Below, piece by piece: positions 38,631 to 52,770 of a stretch of 64,000 nt of DNA; the stretch's first letter is position 1; each line of letters starts with the position of its first letter. A program made the position numbers and the translations under genes. Under the pieces are notes generated by a model. It saw only the letters and a list, made by a program, of their open reading frames with translations. It made no database searches and was not told the DNA's origin. The DNA is taken from the NCBI RefSeq assembly GCF_001640805.2, contig NC_066852.1, forward strand, positions 9,656,194 through 9,720,193. Direction: 5' to 3'. The DNA is from Lates calcarifer (lineage: Eukaryota; Chordata; Actinopteri; Centropomidae).

Positions 38631-41600
38631 TGTGAGCTTGTTTTTTTTTAATAGGACAATCTCATTTTACCATAATGTATGTGAACAAATATGTGATTTC
38701 TCACAGAAAATCACAAATTAATTGCATTTTTGATAATCATTATGTATCTATACAAAATGTCACTGCAACCATGTTCTTGTCTCAAGTGAACCCATTTTAT
38801 TTTCGGCTGAAAATACTGTTTGTTCATATTTTCTGCATTCCTCGTCTCATCTAATCTTTTTTGTTCCTTCTCTCATTCACACTGCCTTGCATGCATGAGA
38901 CCTTGCATGTCTTTGCATCAAACAATTATTTCTCTGTCAAGTTGTGTGCCACTACAATAAAATCACGACTACTAATACTGCCTATCATGGATAATAAAGT
39001 CCACATTGGTATCTACAAACCCTTTGAAATACATGGCACGTTTCCTAGACGTATGGCCATATTTACAATTTGCTTTGCTTTGCTAGTTTACCCAGCTGAG
39101 AGGAATAAACTACAGATGCCATTTTGATTGTAATGAATGTACCACCAAAATGCAATTTAATCTCTTTTTTACCTGCATCTGAATTTACAATAAATTCTAT
39201 TACGCAGCAGCTAGTTATATTTATGTCGGGCTTTAACTAGGCTCATGCCTTTTCTTTGAAGGATAAACACACCATTTCTAAGGCACATGGCACCAGTGCA
39301 TACATGATGTTATGCTGTATGATGAAATGGTTTTCATAAAAGTGATGACCCATGAAATGTATCTGAATAAATGTATTAGGAAGAGTAATGAAATACGTGA
39401 CCTAGCTAAATCAGTTTCATAAGAGGCCCATTCAATTAATCATTCTCTCAATACATTTACAAATATCACATGTATAGGTATCACCTTGTGGTAGATGATT
39501 ATTTGAATCATTTTTTATAAATAACAACAACATTTTATGGCATTTTATTTTAGGCTGTGGTAAAGGCATGTGTGCTGCTTTGGCGCGTGCAGTTGATATT
39601 GACCTTTATCATCACAACCAGCTGTCAGTTTTATAGCATGTTTAGCATTAGCTGTATCATGACATTAAGACAAATTTTGTATTTGTTCTGTCTATGCAGC
39701 CAGTGTCTGCTCATTATCTCTGCATGCACAAAAAGAGTTCTTGTTTCCAGAATTTGAAAATACTGTGCGTGGCTGTGACACAGATGCCTAACACTGGATA
39801 GTTTGTTTAACACAGTAGCAGTGACGACTTATGCCAGTTAGGTAGGCCAATTGGTGTATGGTCACATATCTGTTTCTGCATGTGATCTAGTAAGAAATTC
39901 TTTATTTGCCTGCACACTCCTTTTACCAGGGGTTATGGACTGTGCTAAGTAGGGTTTGTACTGTCGGCCAGGAAAAAGGGCAGGATGGTCTGACACTGCT
40001 TCTGTTTCTGTTTCTGCTTATACATAGGAACAGGAAACATTTTGAAAAATCAGCCTGCAGTGTGCAGACTTGCTCAGAAAAATCAGTAAAACAAAAGTGA
40101 CATCCAGTCAGTTGGAAGAGATAAGAGGACTCAGATCAGCTCTCACCTCATTCACACATTCGTCCTTCTGGAGGACATATTTCAAATGAAGCTGTCATCA
40201 TCACGGGAATGGGTTTTATGATCTCAGCTTCCACCATTAACAAAGCATGAAGGGTGACATATCACAAATGCTGTGAACATGCCAGTCCTCCCACTGAGCC
40301 CTAAGTGCAGGACATTTGCAGACTACACATTTGTTAAAATCTCATTTATGTGCACTATGCTTTTGAGAACTTAATGGATACATATGGTTTATAGTACATT
40401 GTACAGACTGCACATGTCTGCTACATAGCACATGGCAAAAATGTGGGTTCAAACACAAGTGCTGATAATGAGGAGCATAGAGTAAAGACGTGGCCAGAGG
40501 GTATTCTGAGGCAAGCACTTTTCAAATGATGACTTTGGGATGAGAGAGGATGCATTTTTTAAATAACTAAACCAGTGTTTACCAGACTAGGCTTGAGTGA
40601 GGCTAGGCTTAATAGTCAATTGATGTATGCAGAACAAAATACACTACTAAATTTGTCACCTAAATTTATTTTGTATTAATAGATTTAAAACACTTAAAAT
40701 GAAAATCATTTACATCAACTAATAAGAGTTGCTACACTGAAAATCTGCGCATTTCATCTCCTTTAAATCAGTGTGCAGTACAAACTACAGTCTGTAATGT
40801 AATTGCAGAAAACCACAAGATGCACAACATGCAACACTGTATGGAAAATCATTCAGAAATGGATTTGTAACTGATTAAAGTGCACATTTATCATCTTCTC
40901 TTTATCACTGAGAAAAACAAACTTTGATAGCTTGTTGGGAAGGTTTTTAATGACAAAGTAGGCAATCTGCTTGGCTGCAAGTCAGTGTCAGTATTTGATC
41001 ACTGCATCTACCGGGATGACAACAGTACATACAGTCTAGTTGGGTGATACTGTTACTATATACAGTATTTTGTTGTTATATATTACAGTATTTTGTTCAC
41101 ATCCTTCAAACTGGAACTGCAAAGTATGTGACACAAAGTGATAAATGTTTGTGAAAGCATCAAATGTAGTATTATTACTATTAGAAAAGTAATTGGAAGC
41201 TGCAAGGTTGCATAAACATATAATAATAATAAAAAAAAGATTTAAACCAGAGGTGATCATTGTTTCTGAATGTGCTGCATAGCAGCTATGCTAGTGTCAC
41301 ATGCAGGGGTTTGTATATATTATAGTGTTAATACACACTCCTCTGAAAATCATACTTGTACTGTATGTACTGTAGTGTAGTGGTCTGTTTCATACTATTC
41401 AGCTTCTTTGCAGGGGTAGTTGATTATCTCAGCATTTACATTGTCTTTCTCTCCCTCCTATACCGAACATGAAAAATAATTTAGATTATCAGCACAAATA
41501 CAGTTCTGCGATGCTTTCCTCAGCTATTCTCCTTCCTTATTTTGTCCTTGTCTGATGTAATAAACAGTGATACTGGCTTAGTGTGTCTTAAATGGTTTTC

Positions 41601-42214
41601 TGTCAGTTGTGCAGCAGAGAGAAAATGAATTTCGCAGAGCATACTGTAGATGTGCATAAACAGGATGACAAAGGAACTGGAGAGTCTGTAAATGTCTAAC
41701 AGAAGGTGCTGTTCTGGGAAAATTTATGAAGTGTTATCTATTGGTGTAGCTAGCCCTGCAGATTTTAGAAATCCATGTGACTTGTCATAACTGCAAGTGA
41801 TAATGCGTTGTGTGATTATTTTTGGATAACTTCAAATGGAGGGCTTCAGAGGGTGTATGTGGAAATGGAAGATGTTTCTGTGCAATATGTATTAATGAAT
41901 GATCACTTGTGTACCTTTTTAGAGAGAAAGGACAGAAAAGAACACATCCTGCTCTAAAACTGTAATGCCACGGCAATGTGACATTACAGTTATAAATCCA
42001 CTGAGAATAAAGCAAAAAAGGTGAAAGAGGTGACTCTGAGAGTCCCTGATGGGTTCTCTGGGGTCATGGGAGTATTGACTGTTTCATAGCGGTTATCAAT
42101 TGTACAAAATAAATTTATTTTGGTTGGAAAGCCTTATGTAAACATCCAAAATGTTACTTCAGTACTCTTTATTGTCAGTTTAATACCACCTTGTTGTATG
42201 TCAGATATCAGCAC

Positions 42215-42455
42215 GGTTTGATTAGGTGTAGGAAAAGATTGTGGTTTAGGTTAAATTAAGTACCTTAACTACCATGACTTCATCGTCATGGTAACAGTAT
42301 TAAACATGTAGTAAATATTTTCATCGGTAAGAGAAACTAGACTGACTAGACTGACTTGTCGCTCGTCACATGACCTCCTCCTCTCATCATAATTGCTACA
42401 GCTGGTAGGGGTCGCTAAACAATAAAATGTAACTATGCATCGTAATAAGCTGCCT
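42215..42455 (+). repeat. Interspersed repeat, family R3, copy 3
   Basis: Phrases 'taggaaaagattgtggttta', 'catggtaacagtattaaaca', 'gacctcctcctctcatcata' and 'aacaataaaatgtaactatg' align in order with the copy at 38300-38630. Diverged relic within intron 2. Confidence 0.55.
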
Positions 42456-45400
42456 AGTTTACTACAGGAGGAGAGTTGCTGTTGGTTTGGATCCCATGAT
42501 ACTAGTTAGTTAGTTGTTGTCCTCCCAAAAGCAATGACAAATTAAATAGTGTGCAATTGAATTTTAAACTTTGTACGGGTGATTGAATACCAAAAAAAAT
42601 CCTCTAGAAAAGTCTGATTTAGGGGTGTCTATTAATTCGGTGTGCTCAAATAAGCAAAATAGTTTGCTTCTGAGGAGGAGAAGAAAACCTAATATTATTA
42701 GGCAAGGCAACTTTATCTGTATTGAACCTCTTGACAACAAAGAAATACACTGCTTTATGTAAGCCAAAGAATGTTTTTATGATTTGGATGTTGTATGTCA
42801 AAGGCCCGGTTTGGTTTGGTTTGGTTCTGCGCACATTGTGCATATACAGACGAATAAATATTAATATCTATGCATATAAATGTATGTCGAAAGTCATGTT
42901 GCTTGCATAGCTGCTCATAATGCACAACAGGACTGCTGTCTTTCAAAGCTCTGTTATGGGCTGGGCCGGGCTGGGTATTAATCACAATATACTGTAAAGG
43001 AATCTGACATGAGCTTTTAATGGTTCCAGCTGAAGGAGCATTAGTGTACATTTTGCAGTTTAACAATGTCAACCACTAAAAAGCATCAATAGGCGCCAGG
43101 ACCGCAGGAATGTGAGAGCCAGACTCGATCTGTAAGGCAGCCTGTGGCCATAACTGTAAGCACCTGATCTCTGGCTATTGGCTGCGTTCATTTTAACAGT
43201 CTAATGCAGCTCGGTGCCAGTTCAGCCTGCAGCCATGTCATCAAAGTATGGTCACCTGTCCCTGTCTGCCGTACGCAGCCTGGGTTTTACTGCTCTCATT
43301 TCCCATTGACCCAAATGAGTCTCAGCTGCAGCTTGATCTTGTTTGTAATGGAAAAGCAGTAAATGTAGCCATGAAACTGCAGATCAGTTGCAGTGAGACT
43401 GGTGAGTGGAATAGACACTTAATTGACCGAATATGAAAGGGAGAGTCTGAATACGTGAGTAAAAGCAGGAGCTGCAGCGCTTTATATTCCATTTATAATG
43501 CATTATACTGTATGTAATCTAAGTGTAATTGATCTTAAGATATCCTTTGTGTCCTATGAGATAACAGACTAAATGCTGTTCACATACTGTATGTGTGCAG
43601 CTATTTACAGAAATCACTTCCCACACAATTATTTTACCCTCTGTGAACATGACCACTGATTGATGTGCACAGGACATCAGTTGCAACCCAGTGTTTGGCA
43701 GCCACAGCTATTAAATGATATATGGAAGCAGTTCTATCAAGACCAGTGGACACTTTTGCAATACTGTGGACAATCTCTTAGTCTGTGCCCTGCCACATGT
43801 CAGATGGTGGGCTGTTTTGCATACGGGCTGATAGTGCAGACCATCGTAATTCAGTCTAAAAGTAATGCCTATTCAGCGCAAAACAGGAGCGTGTTGTCAG
43901 AATCTCAGGATGGATGCTGGGGCATGTACAAGTGATATCTATCCTGATGAAGAGAGAACGCCCAGTGATTTATTACAGAGGAAACACAGGAAAAATGCTC
44001 AAGCTGGGCGCTTTCCCCTTTTCCCTTCACTTAGATTTTCTATTTGAATTAAATGAGGTGTGTATGTAGGCAGGCAGAGAGGGGCAAGGGTGGTGAGAGA
44101 TAGCATGCAGGAGAAAGGACATACTTCATCTTCCCATTCAAAGTGTTGTTTTCAGCAACTTTGAAATGAAGGAGAAAAATGCTGATAGAATTGCACCAGA
44201 ATGTATCGCAGTGGACTACAAAGTACAAAAACCCTAGGTCAGACATTGGTGAGGCATCCTGCATGCGGGGCATTTTTTTTCTCCCCCGTTTCGTCTCTCC
44301 TCTTAAGGTCCCCAGTGACTCACTTTTTGAACCTGCTGTGATTGATGGGAGGTGCGCCCTTGACAGGGCCAGGATAGGCTGGCCAAGGGCGAAATGCAGC
44401 AGCTATCCAATTGTTTCACATAGATAAACAAGCAAGGAAATGTCATTTACAGCATCTGGAGATAGATGCTGTCAGCCTCTCTACCAGGAAGTGCCGTGCT
44501 TAAAAGCCCATCTCATTATTGAACTCCAGCCGCCAGCTGTATAAAACAGGTTTCCACATAAAAATGATATGAGCATCATGCTGGGCTGGAGGGAAAAACA
44601 AGATGGTAGAGAGTAGATATAGTAGTCAACAATAAGAGACGAACATTAAGGCCTAAGCTGTACTAATATGCTTAAGGTCAGAGTTTATAATAATAATTGG
44701 CCTTTGCATTTTTCCATGTCTACTACTGTTCTAATATCTAGAAGTTGTACCACTTTGTAATGAGTATGTGATGGCTGCATATATACTAAAACATTTTGCA
44801 AAACAGGAAAAGATCAACTGTTCATCTGTAATTTTATTCAATATGTGGAGTCATGTTTAAAATACACAGTAACATTTTGTGTGCTGATTGCTTTGATAAT
44901 TGTCCCTGGTCTCCCACATTACATATACATCCATTAAAATCGTGTAATGGTACACCTCAGACAAATGGTATGTTCCAGTCAACAACAATTCTCTTCTAAA
45001 TCAGTGGCATTCTTGACTAAAGGTAACCATGACAACAGTACTAAGGCATCTCTATAGACCATGGTATAGTCACAATACTGCATTTTAGCATTTTGTGTTT
45101 TGTCACTATTACAACAAAACAACTACAACTGCTCTGCATCAGTGTTTACATACAGCAATATTCAGTGTCAGTGCAGGAAATCAAGTCAAGTCCAAGCCCA
45201 AACCTTTATCAAACTAACCAAACCAAGTGACATTTCGACATGAATGCATTCAGACAGTTTTCGGGTGGTCACATTGAATTTACCTGCTGCTTATGTAATG
45301 CACATTTTTGTTGTATGATCTATCCCCTGCCGTACACTGCAGTAACAGCTGGGCTAGAATAATGCATGTTAACTTACAACAAACCCAAAGCTCAAAATAC

Positions 45401-47914
45401 TGAGCTTTGTCATTGCAAAGTGGTAAAGAACTTACGTAGCTGGCTGTTTGTTGGCACTGTTTTTTAAGTGCATGCTTTCAAAAAATGATCCATTATTCAA
45501 GATTTTTTTTTTTTTTGCTGGGTACATTATGGCTTTGACGTTGCGGATGCATTTTGGCTGCTCTTATTGAGTCATCAGTTTCAATCATGTAAACGTTTAG
45601 AAATTACTTGCACGTGTTGTTGTGTCAACTTGTTTTTTTTATTTATTTATTTATTTATTTTTTGCTGATGTGTTTCATAATCAGATTAGGACACTCAAAG
45701 AATAGATCTGTAGATTTTGTCTGTAAGCTCTCATACCTCTACAGTTCAAATATAGACGTATGTATAAGCTGACTGATGGCTAAACTGACTGACTGAAGTT
45801 TTCCTCTAGTAGCACAACACACCTTCTCCATTTCTCTCCGTCGCCTTCCTTTTTCCTTTGAGCCTTTGAACACACTCTAGCATGCACTGTCACTCTTCTT
45901 TTTGATTCCAGTTTTTTCATTTGGTCTGTGTGAGTTTATTTTGTTTTCCCAACTTTACATTTATGCGTTTTGCCTTTGATATACTATTTTTTCCTTGTTT
46001 TTGAGTCTGTCATTTAGAGTCTGTTATCCAGCTCTGTTGACTTTTGTTTGTCTCGTTGTCTTTTCTTTGTTTTGTTTGAGGTGAGATGTTTTTTCAGTGT
46101 TTCTTTTTTTATCTCACCTCCACAATGTGACTTTCTCTGTTTCTTTGGTGCATCATCATTTCATGTGCAAATGAATGAACTCTAAACTCTAGATGGCAGT
46201 GCAGGAGAAGCAAAGAGTACTGAGTAGTGAGATAAATTTGGGTAAAAAATAATTTTAATAAGTGAAGCTTATCTTCTCAGTTTCGCACACAACTTTCTTA
46301 TAACACCTATACACCTAACTCATCACGACATTAGTAGTATTCATTTTCTCATTTGTTTGTCATTTGTAATTTGGCCATTTTCTTATGGTGGGACAGTGTA
46401 GATACGACGAAATTCACAGGTCACATAGTATGTTTTATGTAATGGCAACACTCAAAATCCTGTTTTATGATGTCTTTTATCATGTCATGTTAAAATTATG
46501 CAACAACAAAAGGCATTTTGTGTCTTTATTTGATAGCCAAAATGGCAAGAGGACAGGCAATGAGGGGGAAGAGATGGAGCATGACATGGAAAGGTCTCTG
46601 GCCGTGACATTCCAGTCCATTGTTGGTGTCTTAACCCCTAAGCCTCCAGGACACCCAGCTGTTTCACATTTTGGTTGTCTTTATTCTTGAAACAGCCTTT
46701 GGTTGCTGTATTTGTCATAGCAGCTCGAACAAAAGAGTAAAAAGAACCAGAAATAATTTATAAATGTATTTGTCAAAATGGCAGCCAACAACATGAAGCC
46801 ATATTTACTTGCATGCACACCAGGGTTAGTGTAATGGTCGCAAATTAATATATTAATAAAGAACTAATTTGGGAATCCTACTCTCCTGAGACATATTAGC
46901 CATGATTGTTGAGGGGGATCTACACATAATTACCATAGGTTAATGTAATTATACAGGCAGCTTCAGCAGGACTTACCAATGCATAGCATGCCACAGAGGT
47001 AACTGGGATTTACTGCACATGTAAGGTTTCTCAGGAGATTAGTTTTGGGACATGACATCAGTTGAAAGAGACAAAGAGTACTATCTTTTCAGGGGAAAAA
47101 AACATCTTAGCTTTTCTACCTGTCCAATTTTGAAAATGTTCACTTCAAATTTCTAAAAGATCATGGAAATAATGGCATTGATTAACATTGTCAATCTGTG
47201 ACTCTCTGAATAAATTAGGCCTATAAGTGAATAAATTATAAGTTGGAGCTTAAAGGACTATTGAATGAATTATACACTTCTTTAGCCAATAGTTTCCTAA
47301 TCGCTGCAGGATAAAAATCCTGCAGTGGGTACCCTTTGTCCGCCAGTACTGTACATGGGCACGCAGCCTTTTTATTTCAGAATGAATAAAGAAATTAACC
47401 TTCAAGAGTCTTTATTTCTTTTCTTTTTCTTTTTAAGTTTTACTTTAAAACAGAACACAACTCATCTGGTGTACATACTGTCCTCTGTCTCTACACTACA
47501 TGCCTGTCTCTTGACATTACGAAGCATCATTTTGAGACATTTTAATGCTACGTCCAGTGACTGTGCCTCTGTCCAAATCCATTTTTCTGTCTTCAGTAAG
47601 GAACTTTTGAGTTACAGTTTGATCTAAACGTACAAGAGAGTGGGCATACATACTTAATTTACTCCCATATTTAGATATATTCATAGAAAGGACTGATTAT
47701 TTAGCATCTCAGACATTACAATTTCATTAACTTCATACATTAAAAAACATTTTTTTATTTTATGAGTCCACAATTAAACTAAAATCTACTAAAATAGATG
47801 AAGTTAAACCAAACCTTCTAATTCACTCTTCATCTTTTCGGAGTACTTTAATAATGTCCCTCATGGGATGGTGATTTATGAGTTGGAGTGTCCGCTGGTA
47901 ATATGCACAGTGTT

Positions 47915-48345
47915 TCATAATTCACTGACAAAATCTGTGTATGTAAGTAGGAAGCATTGTTCACGTGCAGCTTTTAGTGTTTGATCTAAGTAGGTTTCAT
48001 ATATCAGGTCCAAGGTTTGTGACAGGATAGGACGATAAGATGAGGCCACCTTTACTTTATCCTCTGTCTCTTTGACTTCCTGTGATGTACTGCCTCTGCT
48101 CTCCTGTTTTACCTCATCATTTTCTTTTGCGTTCTCCTCTGTCCCTTTTCTCTCCTCGTGCCAGAGCCGCTTTAATGATTTCTCTTTATTCACCAGCAAT
48201 CGCTCATCTTACCATACTGCTTCTTTATCCATAGTTGCCTTAATGGCATACTGTATATTCACAGCTGTTCAGCAGAGTTAGTGCTAGCAATTTTACAGTT
48301 AAGATTATTATTCTCTAACAATGGCGAATGCTGCGGTGATGCCAT
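47915..48345 (-). pseudogene. Antisense coding-like stretch with frameshift and stop; family not recognised
   Basis: On the minus strand, ATG at 48,345-48,343 opens a 28-codon frame (MASPQHSPLLENNNLNCKIA..) ending at 48,259. A shift of frame near 48,265 leads into AVNIQYAIKATMDKEAVW, a TAA at about 48,211-48,209, and then a long open stretch to TGA at 47,915-47,917. That stretch is rich in Lys and Glu (KEKSLKRLWHEERKGTEEN..) and ends in a mixed hydrophobic tail (..LDLIYETYLDQTLKAAREQC..). One frameshift and one stop would be the only lesions over about 140 codons. An ATTAAA lies about 60 bp beyond the stop on this strand. It could be a decayed retrocopy or unannotated small gene inside intron 2. 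The strand is purine-rich, which alone favours Lys/Glu frames, so chance is a real alternative. Confidence 0.25.
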
Positions 48346-49811
48346 AATGACCTTTATTTAATCTGGAAAACCCCATTGTGACTGAAATACCATTTTAAGG
48401 GGGATATGAATACATGGGGAAAAAAAAAACAATACAAGATAATAAGTACCATAATATTCATTGAAAAATACTAAGTAAGTGGCAAAGTATAATAGTCATA
48501 AAGAAAGGGAAAAAAGAAGAATTCACTCTTGCGTGAATGTGATCAACATACAGTTGCATCACATAATATAACTGCATTTCATTGGGTGGTTTTGTAAGTA
48601 GTTATAGTTGAATGTTACACATGACTATTAGCAATGAGTGATCAAGATGGGACTTAAAGTATTGAAAGAACGTGTGGCAATAATCATATCTTATTGGCTC
48701 AAAGACAAATAAGACAGAGACAAGCAAGCTTGGAGCAGACAGCGTTTGTATTTTGTTTTCTGAAAGAGAAACCATGGTGATTTCATTATGTAAAGCTGAA
48801 AGAATATAATAAATGGATATAGAAAGTGTCCAGGTGAAGAGACTGAAGTTAGAAATATATGGCACAATTAATTAGGTCTCAAGAAAAACATTAAGCAGGA
48901 TTGCAAAATGAATTGCAGTGTCAAGTCAGTAGGTTTAATACAGGGGGATGTTAATACATTTATGCCGAAATATCTGGCATACCGTTGCCAGCATTAACCT
49001 TTTTACAGCAGACTTTAATCATTAAACAATAAGAGCTTTGTTCTGTTTATTCATAGAATGAGTACAGTCAAACATAAGTATGTATTTCCTCCTTTTTTAA
49101 TTAGGTTTTGACCAGTGTCAAACAATTTATAACCAACACTTCTTCCCTTGTGTGCCTTGCATCACAGCCTGGTCTCCATCTTCCTACATCCCATCATCAG
49201 CCTCATCAGTCATACAAGTACATTAATGCAGTATAATACTGCGCTCATCACTCAATACAAGGCTGATTTGACACATTTAAGTAAAGACGTGCTTTCTCTA
49301 GGCTTGAACTATCACACACAAAAACTAGCACAAAAGGTCTTAACCTGGTTTGTGCGTGAATTCTTCCATTTTGACATGCAGAGAATGCATAAAGGGGCAG
49401 AGCTCAACAAAACTGAAAAAATGTTTTAGAAATGGAGCAAAATATCTATTTTTTCCTCTGACTGTATTCATGCTTGAAAAACCTTGTTACTTTATTTTGA
49501 AAGAGACCATATTGAAAGTGACAAGCAATAGTTGCCAAATGTCCATCTATGAGGAATATATTAACTATGTTGCATATAGTAAACAAATGACAGTGGAGCT
49601 GTAAGATTACACTATTCTAATGTTTTACCTGCTTCACTGCCACATAGAAAACAAGCATTTTATTTTTGATAGTAGCTTCAGGGGGGCACATTAGAGGAGA
49701 GACAATTATGCAGACATTTTGTACAAAACCTCAGCATATATCTGCCTGAAGAGGAGTTGTTTGTTGTTTAGACAAATTTTTTTTTGTTGTTGTTTTTGAA
49801 CGTTTATTAGG

Positions 49812-50152
49812 GTTGTACAGTGTACAACTCAGGTGGTCAGCAATGTGGCTCCACAGCAAGAAGGTTCTGGTTCAAATGCACTGATCAGTTCAAATGTGGA
49901 ATTTTTATTTTTAGAGTTTGCATGTTCTCTACATGTCTGTGTGGGTTTCCTCTTGGTGCTCCAGTTTCCTCCCACAGTCCAAGGACATGCAGGTTAGGTA
50001 GACTGGAAACTCTAAATTGCCTGTAGGTGTTGTCAGTCTACATGCATGTTAGCCCTGTGATAGACTGGTGACCTGTGCATTGCATCAAATGTATGCTGGG
50101 ATATAGGCTCAAGCTCCCTGCAACCCAGAGCAGCAGAATGTATAGAAACTGC
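49812..50152 (+). repeat. tRNA-headed interspersed repeat relic
   Basis: Contains in order 'gcaagaaggttctggttcaa', 'gagtttgcatgttctctaca', 'tgtctgtgtgggtttcctct', 'ccagtttcctcccacagtcc', 'aaggacatgcaggttaggta' and 'gccctgtgatagactggtga'. I recognise this as a very abundant fish repeat. The left end has tRNA-like A-box and B-box elements (B-box GGTTCAAATGC near 49,868), which suggests a tRNA-derived head. This copy is diverged by point changes but nearly complete. It has no coding capacity. Confidence 0.75.
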
Positions 50153-50789
50153 AATTAAAACTGTTGTCTTTTAGAGGTGAACATATCAAAATGTTTGTGG
50201 TAATTTCTGCATTGAACACAGGTATTTTCATTTTGTGAGCCTGTGGAGATATTTAAGGTCTTGAGGGTTCAGGATGAATACATTCAGCCAACACAGTAGT
50301 TCAACTACAGTACTGTCCTGTAGTGACCTAAATAGCTTAATTCATAAAAACAATCTACATTCACAACCTCGTGGTCTAATAATGTATCAAAAGTGTAGAC
50401 CTACCTTCCTGTCAATGCATTCCAAATGGTATGCCTTCCCTTGATTTAATATCACCACCATAGTTAACATGCATTACATGAAATGCTTTTTAGTCAGGTA
50501 TTTAATCATTGCATTTTAAGGTGTCATTCTTACTGCTTCTGTATTTGGTCACAATCATTGTCTATCAAAGATACATTTTGGTTTTGTAAGCGTTTGTATT
50601 AAATGCAGGAGAAAGAATTCAGTGTGACATATTTACATATTTTTCTATTTGCTAATTTCTTGAGGAAAAGGCTTCATGAGAGCAGTAGCCATTGAAAACA
50701 AAAGCAAACACAGACTCGACTGGATAAATCATCATGCTTCTCTTGCAACACTGTAGGGAAAATGCTGCACAGTTGCTATGGAGCCCTCT

Positions 50790-50802
50790 GTTGCTAGGCA
50801 AT
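50790..50802. promoter_or_regulatory. X-box-like motif in intron 2
   Basis: GTTGCTAGGCAAT, a near-palindromic RFX X-box-like site with one mismatch in the right half. It lies in repeat-free sequence and is preceded 20 bp upstream by another GTTGCTATGG half-site. Confidence 0.3.
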
Positions 50803-52393
50803 GGGTTGATTATCAGAGTTTTTTATATAAGAGGGAGAGTGGTGTTTTCTTTGCTGTCCAGCAAATTTGTTTTCAGAGGGCTTTACAACTGACAGGATCT
50901 GTGGAATAATATGACAACTCTATCCTCGAATTAAGCACAGTTTATCCAGTTTGATATGTTTATACCCTGGACCGAAATTTGTGGCGTAATGAATATTTAA
51001 ACTCTCCATATTTACATGAAATGTAAACATCATGAAAGATTTCACTGGTGTTTGGGAAAAGCAGTATCTCTTTTTTCTATGTATACCATACCAAACCATA
51101 TCTTCTTCGACTGTTCAGCTTCTTTGAGGAGCATCTTTAATCAGATTTAACAGGCTGATGCTGTATGGGGTTCAACAAGATTTCTGCTCATCTGCTGAAA
51201 ATTCTTTTCTTGGCACAAGTACAGAATCAACCCAGATATGCCAAAAGAGTTAACTCAGCTCTTAATCTCAGCACCTGTTTGCTGGTAATTTATGCTGCTT
51301 CATTTCTTAAAATATCCAAATTATAAGCAGTGGAGATGAGTGAGGGGATATTATCATGTTGCCCTCTTGTGGTTGCATTCAGATATCAAACTAATCAAGC
51401 ATTTTATTAGTGGAAAATGTGATCCATCTTTTTTTCAATTGTTAATCTCAATTTTTTCTCAATAACTACTTTTGCAGTGCACGTTTCTTTTGTTTTCAGA
51501 CACATCATGAGGTTAAAGGGTGCATTGAAAGGCTCTGCCTCTCTATGCATCCTCCTGGCTCAGTCTCGGTCTCGACTACATGCACACAAGCTTTCTCTCC
51601 ATGTAGTATATTTAACCTCAATAATCTGTAGTCTGCACAGGATTTACACAAACCTGTGTTCCTTTGTTTCTCTTTTGTGCACAGTCCCTGGTACACAAAT
51701 ACCCTACCCCCATTACATCTGATGAAGCCTGCAATTAGCCAAATGGCAGACATATCTTATATCACATTTCACTAGGCTAGTATTAACACTGTTAACCCTT
51801 GCAAATGCCTGCCAGAGTAAGCACAGTCCTGCTGTGTCCTGTCCTGTCCCATGTGGAGAATGTGATGCCAACACTTGTTAAATGATGCTTTGTTATCACT
51901 AAAGGAATACACAGGTTATGTTGGCAGCCATATGAAATGATCAGGCTCTACTTAATTTCCTTTAATCTTTGATGAACAGCTATGTACTGTGCAGTAGGAG
52001 CTTTGGCTGCTATTGACTATGTGTGGACATAGACTGGCTTTTTAAATATGTTTGCTTCTGTTTACAGTCAGACATTGAATGGTTTCTTAAACATTTGTCA
52101 GTTCTACCACACTGACAGATGCCATGGGATTAGAAGATGATGAATAGCTAAGGTTTGGCACTGTAGTAGGTCGCCCAAATTAGAAAAACAAGATTACCAG
52201 TTAGGAAATCCAGCACTCCCAGGAAGTGCTTCCACAGTGCCCTCAGTTGAAGTTGGGATATGTCTTTTAAACTTATGACCGCTTCCTGGCACTGAACTTA
52301 TATTGTTTTGATATGAAATGCCATTACCAAAGAAAACATTAAATAGAGCAGCCTCGCCGCCCACTGCATCAGTTTAGCTTGTTTGCCCTGAGG

Positions 52394-52770
52394 CTAGATA
52401 AGACTGTCAGACTGGAAGCTGAATGTGGCGACACATTGTTGGAGTTGAGAGGACAGCATACATAGATAATAAGCAAAGGAGAGGAAAGCTGGGCTACATA
52501 AAAAGGCTACTGAAAACATGATAAGCACAGCAAGATGCATGACTAGCTGGTTTTTGAACCATCTGGTGAATGCAATGGACACAGCAGCTATCATGATTGC
52601 AAAGTCCCCGACCACGCTAATAATTCCTTGAGCCTTGGTCCAGGCCAGTCATCCATACACAAGCCCCGTGAGAGGAGCCGTGAGAATGATATACTAATCA
52701 TTAACAGTTACCACGGGGATCATAAGGCCAGCAGCACCATCCAGTAACCATGTAATGTAAATGTTGCAAT
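52394..52770 (-). other. Antisense stretch, coding-like or conserved noncoding; identity unknown
   Basis: The minus strand reads in one frame from about 52,770 to TAG at 52,394-52,396 with two internal stops (TAG near 52,703 and TGA near 52,655). The last 73 codons are uninterrupted and hydrophobic (..GDFAIMIAAVSIAFTRWF.. then ..HLAVLIMFSVAFLCS..), as for a membrane protein fragment. The upstream part reads ..DGAAGLMIPVVTVND.. before the first stop. No family is recognised. The DNA is not repetitive and is of mixed composition, which also suits a conserved noncoding element. Chance open frame is not excluded. Confidence 0.2.
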
